Part shown: positions 42,294 through 51,415 of the stretch, piece after piece | Layout: each line of letters opens with the position of its first letter | Position numbering within the stretch: position 1 is the stretch's first letter | NCBI RefSeq assembly: GCF_004519405.1 | Contig: NZ_SGWI01000006.1 | Coordinates: 248,001 to 312,000, forward strand | Direction of reading: 5' to 3' | From: Pseudomonas sp. BCA17 | GTDB taxonomy: Bacteria; Pseudomonadota; Gammaproteobacteria; Pseudomonadales; Pseudomonadaceae | Length of the DNA: 64,000 nt | Notes under the pieces: generated by a model | What the model was told of the DNA's origin: nothing | Database searches by the model: none | The model's input: only the letters and a program-made list of their open reading frames with translations | Translations under genes and position numbers: made by a program

Positions 42294-43049
42294 ATGCTTC
42301 TACATAAGTCAACCTGGATCGAGATCGGGCAGTTTCTGGAGCGCAGCCGCACGGTGGTGGTCCCCATTGGTTCCAATGAACAGCATGGCCCCACCGGCCT
42401 CTTGGGCACGGACTGGATGTGCCCTGAGATCATCGCCCATGAGGCGCAGCGGAACGCCGACATCCTGATTGCCCCGACCTTCAATATCGGCATGGCCCAG
42501 CACCACTTGGGCTTTCCCGGCACCATTTCCCTGCGCCCTTCCACCTTTATCGCCGCGATTGGCGACTGGGTGCGCTCGCTGGCCGGGCATGGCTTCGAGA
42601 AGATCCTGTTTCTGAACGGCCACGGCGGCAACATCGCCACCATCGAAGCCGCGTTTTCCGAGCTGTACGCTGAAGCCAGCTATGCCCGTCGCGAGGCCGG
42701 GTTCGCGCTGAAGCTGGTGAACTGGTGGGATCTGGAAGGCGTCAGCGAACTGGCGCAGCGCCAATTTCCGGTGGGCCATGGCAGCCATGCCACGCCGTCG
42801 GAAATCGCGGTGACGCAGTGGGCGTATCCGGAGTCGATCAAGTCAGCCGATTATTCACCCAAAATTGCCAACACCGGGCCGATCCGCGAGGCACTGGACT
42901 TCCGCGCACGCTTCCCCGATGGGCGCATGGGCTCGGACCCGGCGCTGGCGACGGTGGAAAAAGGCGGTGAGTTGGTGATGTTGGCGGCCAAAGGCTTGGT
43001 CAGGGCGGTCGACAGTTTCAGCAGCGAAGCGAAAATTTCAGGCAATTAA
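42294..43049 (+). CDS. creatininase-family amidohydrolase
   Basis: A 251-residue metal-dependent hydrolase. The N-terminal motif VVVPIGSNEQHGPTGLLGTD (Glu/His metal ligands), ILFLNGHGGNIATIEAAFSE and VGHGSHATPSEIAVTQWAYP match the creatininase family, which includes creatinine amidohydrolase and formamide hydrolases of cofactor pathways. GAGAGCGCC precedes ATG. It lies 30 bp after the YkuD_2 gene on the same strand. The substrate is not inferable from the sequence. Confidence 0.85.
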   Translation: MLLHKSTWIEIGQFLERSRTVVVPIGSNEQHGPTGLLGTDWMCPEIIAHEAQRNADILIAPTFNIGMAQHHLGFPGTISLRPSTFIAAIGDWVRSLAGHGFEKILFLNGHGGNIATIEAAFSELYAEASYARREAGFALKLVNWWDLEGVSELAQRQFPVGHGSHATPSEIAVTQWAYPESIKSADYSPKIANTGPIREALDFRARFPDGRMGSDPALATVEKGGELVMLAAKGLVRAVDSFSSEAKISGN

Positions 43050-43056
43050 GACTTCA

Positions 43057-43158
43057 TGTAGCAGCGAGCTGGCTCGCGAAAAACTCAAGGTGCCGCGTTC
43101 AATCAGGAAACACGCGTCATCGTTGCCGTTCTTCGCTAGCCAGCCCGCTCCTGCAGGT
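43057..43158. repeat. REPIN-like inverted pair
   Basis: GTAGCAGCGAGCTGGCTCGCGAA at the left and its imperfect reverse complement TTCGCTAGCCAGCCCGCTCCTG at the right, separated by about 55 bp. This is the typical REP doublet of P. fluorescens-type genomes. It lies between the convergent creatininase and lipoprotein genes. Confidence 0.65.
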
Positions 43159-43163
43159 GGCGA

Positions 43164-43505
43164 TTACTGGCAGTCTTTGGCCGCCTGCTCAATGCGCGAC
43201 GGCGTGATAGCGGACGCCAGCGGCTTGCGCTCATACAGGAACACTTTGGTGCCGTCCTGGGACTTGTAGGCTTCCAGCACATCATCAGCGGCGATCTTGC
43301 TGGTCAACAGCACCTTGGCGTGGCGCGAGTTCTGCGTCACCGTGGAAGTGATCCCGTGCTTTTCAAGCTTGGGCAATACGCACTGCACATAACCTTCGGG
43401 GGTCTTGCTGGTTTGCAGGGTCAAGGTCGGAGCATTGGGGGCGGAAACACAGCCGGTCAGTACCAAAGAAGCAAAGGCCAGGGCCGGGACGAAAAAAGAG
43501 CGCAT
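43164..43505 (-). CDS. predicted lipoprotein, unknown function
   Basis: A 113-residue protein, signal MRSFFVPALAFASLVLTGCV with lipobox LTGC (Cys19). The mature part is Lys/Thr-rich (PNAPTLTLQTSKTPEGYVQC, VLLTSKIAADDVLEAYKSQD). The fold resembles small periplasmic beta-proteins. It contains three Cys in total. It is followed 34 nt upstream (in transcription order before it) by another exported-protein gene on the same strand. Confidence 0.65.
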   Translation of the reverse strand: MRSFFVPALAFASLVLTGCVSAPNAPTLTLQTSKTPEGYVQCVLPKLEKHGITSTVTQNSRHAKVLLTSKIAADDVLEAYKSQDGTKVFLYERKPLASAITPSRIEQAAKDCQ

Positions 43506-43539
43506 AAAAATTCCTGAAAATAACTGAAAAAAGTTCACA

Positions 43540-44184
43540 TCAACCCGCTCGGACCAACGCCTTGAGCGACGCGTCAAACTGTCTCAAGGCATCTTGCTGT
43601 ACATCGCGCTGCTGCTCGATCTGCGCGGCAATCTCGGGCGCCGCCTTGTCATGCACCCACACGGATGACACCTGCTTGTGCACCGAGCCTTCGGCCTTGG
43701 CGATGTATTGCAAGTTCGCATCGTAGAACCGTGCGGTAAACCTGGCTTCTACCAGGTCGTTGCGCGGGGTCAGCAGTTGGTTATGGGTATCGAGCATCAC
43801 CACCACGTCCGGATGCGCCTGCACCAGCTCATCCAGGCTGCTATAGACCGTGACGGACAAAAAAGTGCCCTGCAACGAACTCATCAACCAATCGATGGCC
43901 AGTTCCGGATCGGAGCTGTTGACGAATGCCTCGCGGATACGCCCGTCAAGTGCATCCTTGGCGCCGTTCATGGCCATGGCGTGGTAGCGTTCAAGGTAAC
44001 GGAGGTTGTCGCGGGTGTTTTCGCTGTACAACACCCCCACCGACTGCGCGCGCGCCAGGGAGTCTACGCTACCCACGAGTGGCAGCAAATGGCCCGTACG
44101 CAGTTCATCGGCAATGGCCGGGGTGGTCATGACCACCGAACCAAGCATCAACATCATCAAACCCAGCTGGATTATCGTCCTCAT
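43540..44184 (-). CDS. exported protein of unknown function
   Basis: A 214-residue protein beginning MRTIIQLGLMMLMLGSVVMT, a signal peptide cleaved near AIA. AAGGAAA lies before ATG 44184; the longer frame is the antisense of the next gene. The mature part contains LLPLVGSVDSLARAQSVGVL, LSVTVYSSLDELVQAHPDVV and VEARFTARFYDANLQYIAKA, indicating an alpha/beta periplasmic protein. A helical tail (IEQQRDVQQDALRQFDASLK) follows. No family is recognised. Confidence 0.6.
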   Translation of the reverse strand: MRTIIQLGLMMLMLGSVVMTTPAIADELRTGHLLPLVGSVDSLARAQSVGVLYSENTRDNLRYLERYHAMAMNGAKDALDGRIREAFVNSSDPELAIDWLMSSLQGTFLSVTVYSSLDELVQAHPDVVVMLDTHNQLLTPRNDLVEARFTARFYDANLQYIAKAEGSVHKQVSSVWVHDKAAPEIAAQIEQQRDVQQDALRQFDASLKALVRAG

Positions 44185-44328
44185 CGCGCGTTTCCTTGAG
44201 CAGCGTCTCGATGGTGCAATTCTCCATCTTTCCAGCAAAAACAGAACTTGCGATCCTTGATGGTGACTATCATTTGAACCGATAGTGTTGCGCAGCCCGC
44301 TTTCAATAAAACTTATAAGGACCACGCC

Positions 44329-44592
44329 ATGAAGCCCCACCAGAAAACCTTCGACCGCATCCGCGAAGCCGTATTGCCGGAGTTTCGCGAGCGGGTCGCC
44401 GATTACCTGGTCGACTATGAAAACGTGCTGCAGGACGACGCGGCGGACGCCGATCAAATCAGCGCCAGCGCCCAGCAACTGCGGGGTTACCTGCGGGGGT
44501 TGAATACCATGCGGGTCCTGGGCATGGCGGACTGGGAAGACCTGGACCGCCGTGTGGAAGAGGACTGGCTACGCGTGGTGGAAGCCGAATAA
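44329..44592 (+). CDS. small acidic helical protein, unknown function
   Basis: An 87-residue all-helical acidic protein: KTFDRIREAVLPEFRERVAD, YLVDYENVLQDDAADADQIS. AAGGACCACGCC before the ATG gives a good start. The last 24 nt overlap the convergent amidohydrolase gene end. It is not recognisable as a known family and is probably cytosolic. Confidence 0.6.
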   Translation: MKPHQKTFDRIREAVLPEFRERVADYLVDYENVLQDDAADADQISASAQQLRGYLRGLNTMRVLGMADWEDLDRRVEEDWLRVVEAE

Positions 44593-45402
44593 CCGGCGGG
44601 GCGTATCGATCAGCAGGGCCTGCTCGACCTGCGCCGACCAGTCCAGGGCCTGGCGCTGCTCAATCACTGCGGCATACCCGATGGACGCTTCGTGCTGGGT
44701 GTGCGGCCAGTCACTGCCCCATACCAGCCGCTGCAGGCCGAAGCTCTGTTGCAGCAACGGCATGGCCTGGCGGGCAAACCCGAGGTTCTGTGCCGGGTTG
44801 CCGGCCAGACGATAGATACCCGAGACCTTCAGCCACAGCCGGCCGCCTGGCCCGAGCTCCAGCAACTCGCTGAAGCCGCGCTGCCCGACGCCCAGTCGCG
44901 CGTCGGGGCGCCCGAAATGATCGATCACTAGCTTCACCCCGAACGGCAGCAGTTGCCCCACCAGTTGCGGCAGGTCGTCCACCTCGCGGTGCAATTCCAC
45001 GTGCCAGCCAAGTTCAACGATGTGCTCGAAGAACCCCTTCCAGCCGGGCTCGGCAAAATCCGGCAGCGCCCGGCCCACCAGGTTCAGCCGCACGCCTACG
45101 ACACCCGAGCGGGCCATGGCGTGCAGAGCGTCGCGCGGGATATCGCGCTCCACCACCACCACGCCGCGCAACCGATCGGGTGCCTGCTGTAAGGCGGCCA
45201 GCAGGTAGCTGTTGTCGGTGCCCAGAAAGCTGGGTTGCACCAGCACGCCGTGGCTCAGTCCGTTGGCGTGCAACTGGCCGAGGTAATCGGCCAGCGTGGC
45301 GTCGTAGCCAGGGGTGTAGCGACGCTCGCCGGCCATGGCCAGCCTGCGGCTGAACACATGCGCGTGCGCATCGATTGCGGTGATGGAGCAGTTATCAAGC
45401 AT
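44569..45402 (-). CDS. amidohydrolase (PF04909, LigI/TIM-barrel type)
   Basis: A 277-residue metal-dependent amidohydrolase. The N-terminal metal motif DAHAHVFSRRLAM, then GVLVQPSFLGTDNSYLLAAL, VKLVIDHFGRPDARLGVG and the C-terminal WGSDWPHTQHEA with catalytic Asp. These match the LigI-like family hydrolysing lactones such as 2-pyrone-4,6-dicarboxylate, or decarboxylases. It is transcribed before nothing else but follows an aromatic-acid-type MFS gene 27 nt upstream, so both handle one small carboxylate (inference). Confidence 0.8.
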   Translation of the reverse strand: MLDNCSITAIDAHAHVFSRRLAMAGERRYTPGYDATLADYLGQLHANGLSHGVLVQPSFLGTDNSYLLAALQQAPDRLRGVVVVERDIPRDALHAMARSGVVGVRLNLVGRALPDFAEPGWKGFFEHIVELGWHVELHREVDDLPQLVGQLLPFGVKLVIDHFGRPDARLGVGQRGFSELLELGPGGRLWLKVSGIYRLAGNPAQNLGFARQAMPLLQQSFGLQRLVWGSDWPHTQHEASIGYAAVIEQRQALDWSAQVEQALLIDTPRRLFGFHHA

Positions 45403-45429
45403 GGGTTTCGTCTTTCAAGAGTAAAAGGA

Positions 45430-46710
45430 TCACGCCTGGGCGCGTTGGCCGGTCACGGCGTTATCGGCGGACACTGTTTCCAGCGTGCGGCCACGGGTTT
45501 CGGGCAGGCACAGCGCGGCGATCACCGCGACGCCGTAGGCAATCCCGGCATCAATGCCGATGGCCGAGCCGAGGGACATGGAATCGCTCATATGCCCCAC
45601 CAGGAAGGGAAACACCGCCGACAACACGCGCCCGAAGTTATAGCAAAAGCCCACCCCGGCACCGCGTACATCCGCCGGGTACAGCTCGTTGAACAATGCC
45701 CCGAGGCTGGCCGGGATACCGGCGGCAAAAAAGCCCAGCGGGAAGCCGAGGAACAGCATCTGCGTATTGGTCAACGGCAGGAATACATAGGCCTGCACGG
45801 TGATCACGCAGCACAGCGCGAACAGCACGATATTCTTGCGCCGGCCGATGCGGTCGATCAGCCACCCGCTCGCGATGCAGCCGCACCAGAAGGCAAAGAT
45901 GATCACCGCCAGGTAGCCGCCGGAGTTGAGTACCGACAGGTTGCGCTCGGTCTTGAGGAAGGTCGGCAGCCAGGTCATGACCGCGTGGTAACCGCCGTGG
46001 GCACCCAGACCCAACAGGCCGCCGAACAACGTGACGCGAATCAGCTCAGGGCGAAAGATGCCGGCCAGCGACTTGAAGAAACTCGGCGCAATCGCCTGCT
46101 CTTTTTGCAGGCGCTTGAAGCTGTCGGGTTCTTCAACGTTGCGCCGCACCCAGATAATCAGGAACGACGGCAGCAGGCCCACCACAAACATCACGCGCCA
46201 GGCCATGTCCTGCGGCACGAACGAATAGATCAGCGCAAACACCCCGACCGCCGCGCCCCAGCCCACGGCCCAGGCGCTCTGCACGGTGCCCATGACCTTA
46301 CCGCGGTACTTCGGGTTGATGGTCTCGGCCATCAATACCGCACCCGCCGCCCACTCACCGCCAATACCGAAGCCTTGCAGCGCCTTGACGACCAGCAACT
46401 GGTGAAAGCCCGTGACGAACGCTGACAAAAAGGTGAAGAACGAGAACCACAGGATCATCCACTGCAAGGTACGCACCCGCCCATAACGGTCGGACAACGT
46501 ACCGCCGACCCAGCCACCGATGGCCGAGGTCACCAGCGTGACGCCGCTGATCAAACCAGCATCGCCCTTGGTCAAGGCGAAGGCGGCGATGAGTGCCGGG
46601 ATCGCCAGGCCGAACATCTGTACTTCCAGCGCGTCGAGGGACCATCCACCGAAGCAGGCCCAGAACGTTTTGCGCTCCCGAGGAGTGACTTGGCGATACC
46701 AACTGAACAT
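45430..46710 (-). CDS. MFS transporter, aromatic-acid/H+ symporter type
   Basis: A 426-residue transporter with twelve helices. The N-terminal W-rich MFSWYRQVTPRERKTFWACF, FGGWSLDALEVQMFGLAIPA, the motif A loop GGTLSDRYGRVRTLQWMIL and GIGGEWAAGAVLMAETI are those of the AAHS/SHS families (shikimate, benzoate, 4-hydroxybenzoate uptake). The LAYVI-like helix 4 and DRIGRRKNIVLF repeat fit too. It shares a transcription direction with the amidohydrolase and the GntR regulator, which indicates an inducible uptake-and-cleave module. Confidence 0.83.
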   Translation of the reverse strand: MFSWYRQVTPRERKTFWACFGGWSLDALEVQMFGLAIPALIAAFALTKGDAGLISGVTLVTSAIGGWVGGTLSDRYGRVRTLQWMILWFSFFTFLSAFVTGFHQLLVVKALQGFGIGGEWAAGAVLMAETINPKYRGKVMGTVQSAWAVGWGAAVGVFALIYSFVPQDMAWRVMFVVGLLPSFLIIWVRRNVEEPDSFKRLQKEQAIAPSFFKSLAGIFRPELIRVTLFGGLLGLGAHGGYHAVMTWLPTFLKTERNLSVLNSGGYLAVIIFAFWCGCIASGWLIDRIGRRKNIVLFALCCVITVQAYVFLPLTNTQMLFLGFPLGFFAAGIPASLGALFNELYPADVRGAGVGFCYNFGRVLSAVFPFLVGHMSDSMSLGSAIGIDAGIAYGVAVIAALCLPETRGRTLETVSADNAVTGQRAQA

Positions 46711-46808
46711 GATTTTTATCCTTATAGGTCAAACGCGAGGCAGCCGGGCGCGAACCGTGCCGCAGCCGGGCCAGTGTTGGGCAAACAGTTAAAGGTGCGG
46801 GTGTCGGG

Positions 46809-47540
46809 TCAGCGAATGTCCACGCGGTAGCGGAAGTGCTCGGCGTGCCCGCGGGATCGTCGCCACTCCAGAGGTTGGCCCGCGTAATCGCGGGCGAGAC
46901 GCTCGATCACCACCACCGGGCTGTTGACCGGCACCTGCAGCAGTCGCGCGTACACCGCGTTGACCGATTCGGCGGTCAGGGTTTCCTCGGCCGAGGCCAC
47001 CACCTGCCCACAGACGCTTTCATACACCGGATAAAGCAACGGGCCTTGCTGCGACAAATCGATATCCAGCAACGCCTGGAAGCGCGTGCGCGGTAGCCAG
47101 ATCTCTTCGGCCAGCAGCGGCTGCACGTCAAACAAACGGGTACGCAGGATGCGGATCACCTGGGCTTCGGGAGCCAGGCCCAGCGCCTCGCTGACCGCCG
47201 ACGGTGCGGCCAGGGACTCGACGGTGATGATGCGGCTTTCCGGTACCTGACGCTCGCCCGACGGGCCTTGGAAACGGAAGAAACGAAACAGGGAAGACTG
47301 GAATTGCGGGCGGCGCACAAAGGTGCCGCGGCCCTGTTGGCGCTCAAGAATGCCTTCGCTCACCAATGCGTCCACGGCCTTGCGCACCGTGCCAGTGGAA
47401 AGTTCGTACTCGGCGGACAGCACGGCTTCAGTGGGAATCGCTTCGCCGGGGCGCCAGCGATTATTGGCGATCTGCTCGACCAAGTGGTCGCGCAGACGTT
47501 GGTAGAGCGGCAGACGGGCATCGCTGGACAACGTATTCAT
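46809..47540 (-). CDS. GntR/HutC-family transcriptional regulator
   Basis: A 243-residue regulator. The N-terminal winged HTH (about 10-75) reads LPLYQRLRDHLVEQIANNRW, EAIPTEAVLSAEYELSTGTV, RKAVDALVSEGILERQQGRG. The C-terminal UTRA ligand domain (about 95-240) has PLLAEEIWLPRTRFQALLDI and VVIERLARDYAGQPLEWRRS. It is upstream of the MFS and amidohydrolase genes on the same strand and probably controls them. An AT-rich palindrome lies just upstream of its start. Confidence 0.85.
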   Translation of the reverse strand: MNTLSSDARLPLYQRLRDHLVEQIANNRWRPGEAIPTEAVLSAEYELSTGTVRKAVDALVSEGILERQQGRGTFVRRPQFQSSLFRFFRFQGPSGERQVPESRIITVESLAAPSAVSEALGLAPEAQVIRILRTRLFDVQPLLAEEIWLPRTRFQALLDIDLSQQGPLLYPVYESVCGQVVASAEETLTAESVNAVYARLLQVPVNSPVVVIERLARDYAGQPLEWRRSRGHAEHFRYRVDIR

Positions 47541-47566
47541 CAGGCCACATTCACTTTGTTATTTAG

Positions 47567-47578
47567 TCATATATATGA
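47567..47578. promoter_or_regulatory. perfect AT palindrome, candidate GntR operator
   Basis: TCATATATATGA, a 12-bp perfect palindrome 27 bp upstream of the GntR gene start within the 110-bp gap, flanked by AT-rich DNA. Its position suits autoregulation and operon control. No other site was checked in the genome. Confidence 0.5.
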
Positions 47579-47650
47579 ATATGGCGCGAGTATTTGTCCG
47601 CTGGGTGACGCCTGTCAAGCGCGCCACCGCACGTGGAGGATGAATGGTCG

Positions 47651-48283
47651 TTACGGCGCCGAGCGTTGCTGCTGCACCCACGCCTGTACGGAAGGCCGCT
47701 GCCACTGGCGCTGCGCGTATTCCACCAGCTCGGCGGGCACGCTGTCACCGTTGAGAATCAGGCGATTGAGCATCACCGCCAGGTCCACATCCGCGATCGA
47801 CCACTCGCCGAACAGATAGGCCGGGTTGCCCGCCAACAGCGCCTGGGCTGCGCTGATCAGTTTGCGCGCCGCCGCTTCGGCGACGGGGGACAATGGCGAC
47901 ATCTTGTGCCCGTAGAACACCACCATCGTCGAACGCTCCTGGCGGATCGGCAGCAGGTCACTGCGCAACCACGCCTGCACCTGGCGCGCCCTCGCCCGCT
48001 GTTTGGGATCAACGGGGTAGACCGGCGTTTCGGGGTAAGCCTCTTCCAGGTACTCAGTGATTGCCGAAGACTCCGACAACGCAAAATCGCCTTCCACCAG
48101 GGTCGGCACACGCTGGGTCAGGGACAGTTGGGTGAAGTCGGCGGCCTGGTTCTGCGCGGCGTCCAAATCCAGGGTGACGGTGTCGAACGCCAGGCCTTTT
48201 TCCCGCAGGGTGACGAACACCGACATCGCGTAGGGGCTGGTATACAAATGATCCACATACAGGCGCAACGGACGCTGGCTCAT
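47651..48283 (-). CDS. yfcF: glutathione S-transferase, YfcF type
   Basis: A 210-residue cytosolic GST. N-terminal thioredoxin-like domain MSQRPLRLYVDHLYTSPYAM, then RVPTLVEGDFALSESSAITE with the glutathione-binding ESSA. The C-terminal helical domain has RARQVQAWLRSDLLPIRQER and NPAYLFGEWSIADVDLAVML. The order and the SESSAI/WLRSDL motifs match E. coli YfcF, a GST/peroxidase active on disulfides and hydroperoxides. ATG 48283 is used; the longer frame is not GST-like. Confidence 0.85.
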   Translation of the reverse strand: MSQRPLRLYVDHLYTSPYAMSVFVTLREKGLAFDTVTLDLDAAQNQAADFTQLSLTQRVPTLVEGDFALSESSAITEYLEEAYPETPVYPVDPKQRARARQVQAWLRSDLLPIRQERSTMVVFYGHKMSPLSPVAEAAARKLISAAQALLAGNPAYLFGEWSIADVDLAVMLNRLILNGDSVPAELVEYAQRQWQRPSVQAWVQQQRSAP

Positions 48284-48378
48284 AACGATTCTCCATGAAG
48301 GGAGCACCACGCTACGAGATGTGCGGCGAGAAAGACAATGCGCTGTTTTTATGGGGCCATTCCTCCACGGAATACCGG

Positions 48379-48927
48379 TTAACCGGCAAAGCCGCCTTTG
48401 TCCAAAAAGGCGCGTTCTTCATCCGTGGTCTCTCGGGCCAACAGCGCATTACGATGAGGAAAACGCCCGAACCGTTCGATAATCTCGGCGTGCTCTTTGG
48501 CCCAATAATACGTATTGGCATCCAACTGCTGATTCAGGATCAAGGAACGCTGCTGATCCGCCGGGTCTTCGGAATGCTCCAATGGCAGGTAGCAGAATGC
48601 ACGCAATGCCAGCTCGATGTGCTGATCCAAGCCGGCGTCCAGCATGCGCTTCGCGTACAACCGCGCCAGTGGGTCGGTGGCGAACATATGCGCAGTGCCG
48701 CGAAAAGCATTGCGCGGGTATTGATCCAGCAGAATCAGCAAGGCGAGCGCGCCCTCCGCCGATTCCAGCCAGCCTTCCAACTCGCGGCGGGCGGCCTGCA
48801 TATGGGTCTCGTGGAAGCGCTCGCGAAAGGCTGCGTCAAACGCATCGTCCTTGGCGAACCAGCGCTTGGGCCCGGCGTTTTTCCAGAACTCAACGACCGC
48901 TTCAGCCGGCTGCATATGCGTGCTCAT
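48379..48927 (-). CDS. DUF924 family protein
   Basis: A 182-residue helical protein. Recognisable DUF924 motifs: VVEFWKNAGPKRWFAKDDAF, LALLILLDQYPRNAFRGTAH, FATDPLARLYAKRMLDAG and FCYLPLEHSEDPADQQRSL. AGGGAGAG before ATG 48927 fixes the start. The family is predicted to have an oxidoreductase-like or TPR-like fold; its function is unknown. It lies 96 nt upstream of the GST gene on the same strand. Confidence 0.82.
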   Translation of the reverse strand: MSTHMQPAEAVVEFWKNAGPKRWFAKDDAFDAAFRERFHETHMQAARRELEGWLESAEGALALLILLDQYPRNAFRGTAHMFATDPLARLYAKRMLDAGLDQHIELALRAFCYLPLEHSEDPADQQRSLILNQQLDANTYYWAKEHAEIIERFGRFPHRNALLARETTDEERAFLDKGGFAG

Positions 48928-49003
48928 CACTTCTCTCCCTGGCAAACCTACAGATTTCATTGGTTGACCCTAACAGCAAAGATACGTCGTGCAACGCAAA
49001 AAA

Positions 49004-49036
49004 GCCGACCGCGACGCCTCGAGCGTCGTGGTCGGC
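49004..49036 (-). terminator. metE intrinsic terminator
   Basis: Stem GCCGACCgCGACGC / GCGTCGtGGTCGGC with a ctcga loop; on the minus strand it is followed by TTTTTT. It lies just beyond the metE stop and also separates metE from the DUF924 gene. Confidence 0.8.
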
Positions 49037-49057
49037 CTTTAAGCCAAGGCGCTCAGG

Positions 49058-51346
49058 TCACGCCAGCTCAGCCCGCAGTTGACGCGCCGCAGTGACCATA
49101 TGAATCAACGCTGCTTCGGTCTCCGGCCAGCCGCGGGTTTTCAGGCCGCAATCAGGGTTGACCCACAGGCGCTCGGCGGGAATCCGCCTGGCGGCCTTGC
49201 GCAGCAGGTTAGCCATTTCCGAGGCATCCGGCACCCGTGGCGAGTGGATATCGTAGACGCCCGGGCCGATTTCGTTCGGGTAAGCGAAGGCTTCGAAGGC
49301 GTCCAGCAACTCCATGTCCGAGCGCGAGGTTTCGATGGTGATCACGTCGGCATCCATGGCGGCAATGGACTCGATCACATCGTTGAACTCGCTGTAGCAC
49401 ATGTGGGTGTGGATCTGGGTTTCGTCACGCACACCGCTGGCGCACAGGCGGAACACTTCAGTGGCCCAATCCAGGTAGTGCTGCCACTGCGCCTGGCGCA
49501 ACGGCAAGCCTTCACGGAAGGCGGCTTCGTCGATTTGTACGATCTTGATGCCGGCCGCTTCCAGGTCCAGCACTTCGTCGCGAATGGCCAGGGCCAGTTG
49601 GCGGGCCTGAACTTCGCGGCTCACGTCTTCGCGCGGGAATGACCACATCAGCATGGTCACCGGGCCCGTCAACATGCCCTTCATCACCTTGCTGGTGAGG
49701 CCCTGGGCGTAGCGGATCCACTCCACGGTCATGGCCTTCGGGCGACTCAGGTCACCGAAGATCACCGCCGGTTTCACGCAGCGCGAGCCGTAGCTCTGCA
49801 CCCAGCCAAAGCGGGTGAATACGTAGCCATCCAACTGTTCGGCGAAGTACTCGACCATGTCGTTGCGTTCGGCTTCACCGTGTACCAGCACGTCCAGCCC
49901 GAGGTTTTCCTGGACTTCCACGGCGTGTTTGATTTCGCTGTGCATGGCCTCGACGTATTCGGCTTCACTCAACTTGCCGGCCTTGTACGACTGGCGCGCC
50001 AGGCGGATCGAAGCGGTTTGCGGAAACGAACCGATGGTGGTGGTCGGAAACAGCGGCAGGTTCAGGCCGGCGCGTTGTTTCTCGATACGCTGGGCAAACA
50101 ACGACTGGCGCCGGCTGTCATTGGCGGTGATGGCCGCCACACGAGCCTGCACAGCGGGTTTGTGAATGCGCGGCGATGCCGCACGGGCCGCTTGCACGGC
50201 GCGGCTTTCGGCCAATGCCGCCAGTACGCCAGGTGCTTCAGGCTGGTCAACCGCTTGAGCCAGTACGGCCACTTCAGCGCACTTCTGTGCGGCAAAGGCC
50301 AGCCAGCTTTTCAACTCGGCATCCAATTTGTCTTCACGGCCCACATCAACCGGGCTGTGCAACAACGAGCAGGACGGCGCAACCCACAGGCGGTCCCCCA
50401 ACCGCTCATGAGCGTGCTTCAAGGTCGCCAGCGCACTTTCCAAGTCACAGCGCCAGACGTTACGGCCATTGACTACACCCAGGGACAACACCTTATAAGC
50501 CGGCAAGCGGTCGAGGATGGTCGGGTACTGTTCGGGCGCACGCACCAGGTCGATATGCAGGCCGTCGACCGGCAGGTTGGCGGCCAGGCCCAGGTTCTCT
50601 TCCAGGCCACCGAAGTAGGTCGCCACGAGTTTTTTCAGCGGGTCGCGCTGGATCAGGTTGTAGGCGCGCTCAAAGGCGTTTTTCCATGCCTGCGGCAGGT
50701 CGAGCACCAGGATCGGCTCGTCGATCTGTACCCACTCAACCCCCTGCTCGGCCAGGCGCTGGAAGATCTGGCCATACAGCGGCAGCAGGCGGTCGAGCAG
50801 CTCGAGTTTGTCGAAGTCGCCGCCCTTGGCCTTGCCCAGCCAGAGGTAAGTCAGTGGGCCGATCACCACCGGCTTGACGTTGTGGCCCAGGTCGCGGGCT
50901 TCCTGCACTTCTTCGAACAGTTGGTCCCAACCCAGGTGGAATTGCTGGTCAGCACTGAATTCGGGGACGAGATAGTGGTAGTTGGTGTCGAACCACTTGG
51001 TCATCTCCTGGGCATGGGCGCCGCCACAGCAGCTGTCACTCACGCCACGGGCCATGCCGAACAGGGTTTGCAGAGTGGCTTTGCCATCGGCTGGGCGGAA
51101 CCGCTCCGGGATCACACCGAACATCAGCGAGTGGGTCAGCACCTGGTCGTACCAGGCGAAGTCGCCGGCGGGCAGCAATTCGATACCGGCCTGCTGTTGC
51201 AATGCCCAGTGGGCCTGGCGCAGCTCCTGGCCAACAGCGCGCAGGCCGGCTTCGTCAAGCTCGCCCTTCCAGAACGCTTCCTGCGCTTTTTTCAGTTCAC
51301 GATCGCGTCCAATGCGCGGAAAACCCAAGGAATGAGCGACTGCCAT
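49058..51346 (-). CDS. metE: cobalamin-independent methionine synthase
   Basis: A 762-residue double-TIM-barrel zinc enzyme transferring a methyl group from 5-methyltetrahydropteroyl-triglutamate to homocysteine. N-terminal LGFPRIGRDRELKKAQEAFW binds the folate; C-terminal motifs TTIGSFPQTASIRLAR, VHGEAERNDMVEYFAEQLDG, HTHMCYSEFNDVI (His and Cys zinc ligands) and NPDCGLKTRGW (third Cys) are intact. The start follows GGAGTTGTAGGTC. A TGAG-N5-CTCA element lies upstream (51403). Confidence 0.96.
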   Translation of the reverse strand: MAVAHSLGFPRIGRDRELKKAQEAFWKGELDEAGLRAVGQELRQAHWALQQQAGIELLPAGDFAWYDQVLTHSLMFGVIPERFRPADGKATLQTLFGMARGVSDSCCGGAHAQEMTKWFDTNYHYLVPEFSADQQFHLGWDQLFEEVQEARDLGHNVKPVVIGPLTYLWLGKAKGGDFDKLELLDRLLPLYGQIFQRLAEQGVEWVQIDEPILVLDLPQAWKNAFERAYNLIQRDPLKKLVATYFGGLEENLGLAANLPVDGLHIDLVRAPEQYPTILDRLPAYKVLSLGVVNGRNVWRCDLESALATLKHAHERLGDRLWVAPSCSLLHSPVDVGREDKLDAELKSWLAFAAQKCAEVAVLAQAVDQPEAPGVLAALAESRAVQAARAASPRIHKPAVQARVAAITANDSRRQSLFAQRIEKQRAGLNLPLFPTTTIGSFPQTASIRLARQSYKAGKLSEAEYVEAMHSEIKHAVEVQENLGLDVLVHGEAERNDMVEYFAEQLDGYVFTRFGWVQSYGSRCVKPAVIFGDLSRPKAMTVEWIRYAQGLTSKVMKGMLTGPVTMLMWSFPREDVSREVQARQLALAIRDEVLDLEAAGIKIVQIDEAAFREGLPLRQAQWQHYLDWATEVFRLCASGVRDETQIHTHMCYSEFNDVIESIAAMDADVITIETSRSDMELLDAFEAFAYPNEIGPGVYDIHSPRVPDASEMANLLRKAARRIPAERLWVNPDCGLKTRGWPETEAALIHMVTAARQLRAELA

Positions 51347-51402
51347 GACCTACAACTCCAATGCCGTTATTTATGGCAGGCATTGTCGGCAAACAGCGAT
51401 AG

Positions 51403-51415
51403 TGAGACAAACTCA
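51403..51415 (-). promoter_or_regulatory. MetR-like TGAG-N5-CTCA site upstream of metE
   Basis: Inverted TGAG-ACAAA-CTCA (plus orientation), close to the MetR consensus TGAA-N5-TTCA, in the 97-bp gap before metE. No room for a typical cobalamin riboswitch is present there. Confidence 0.35.

Noticed and set aside
43540..44478. 312-codon frame for the exported protein opening at 44478
   Set aside because: Its first 98 codons are antisense to the gene at 44329 and lack a signal; ATG 44184 begins the signal peptide after AAGGAAA.
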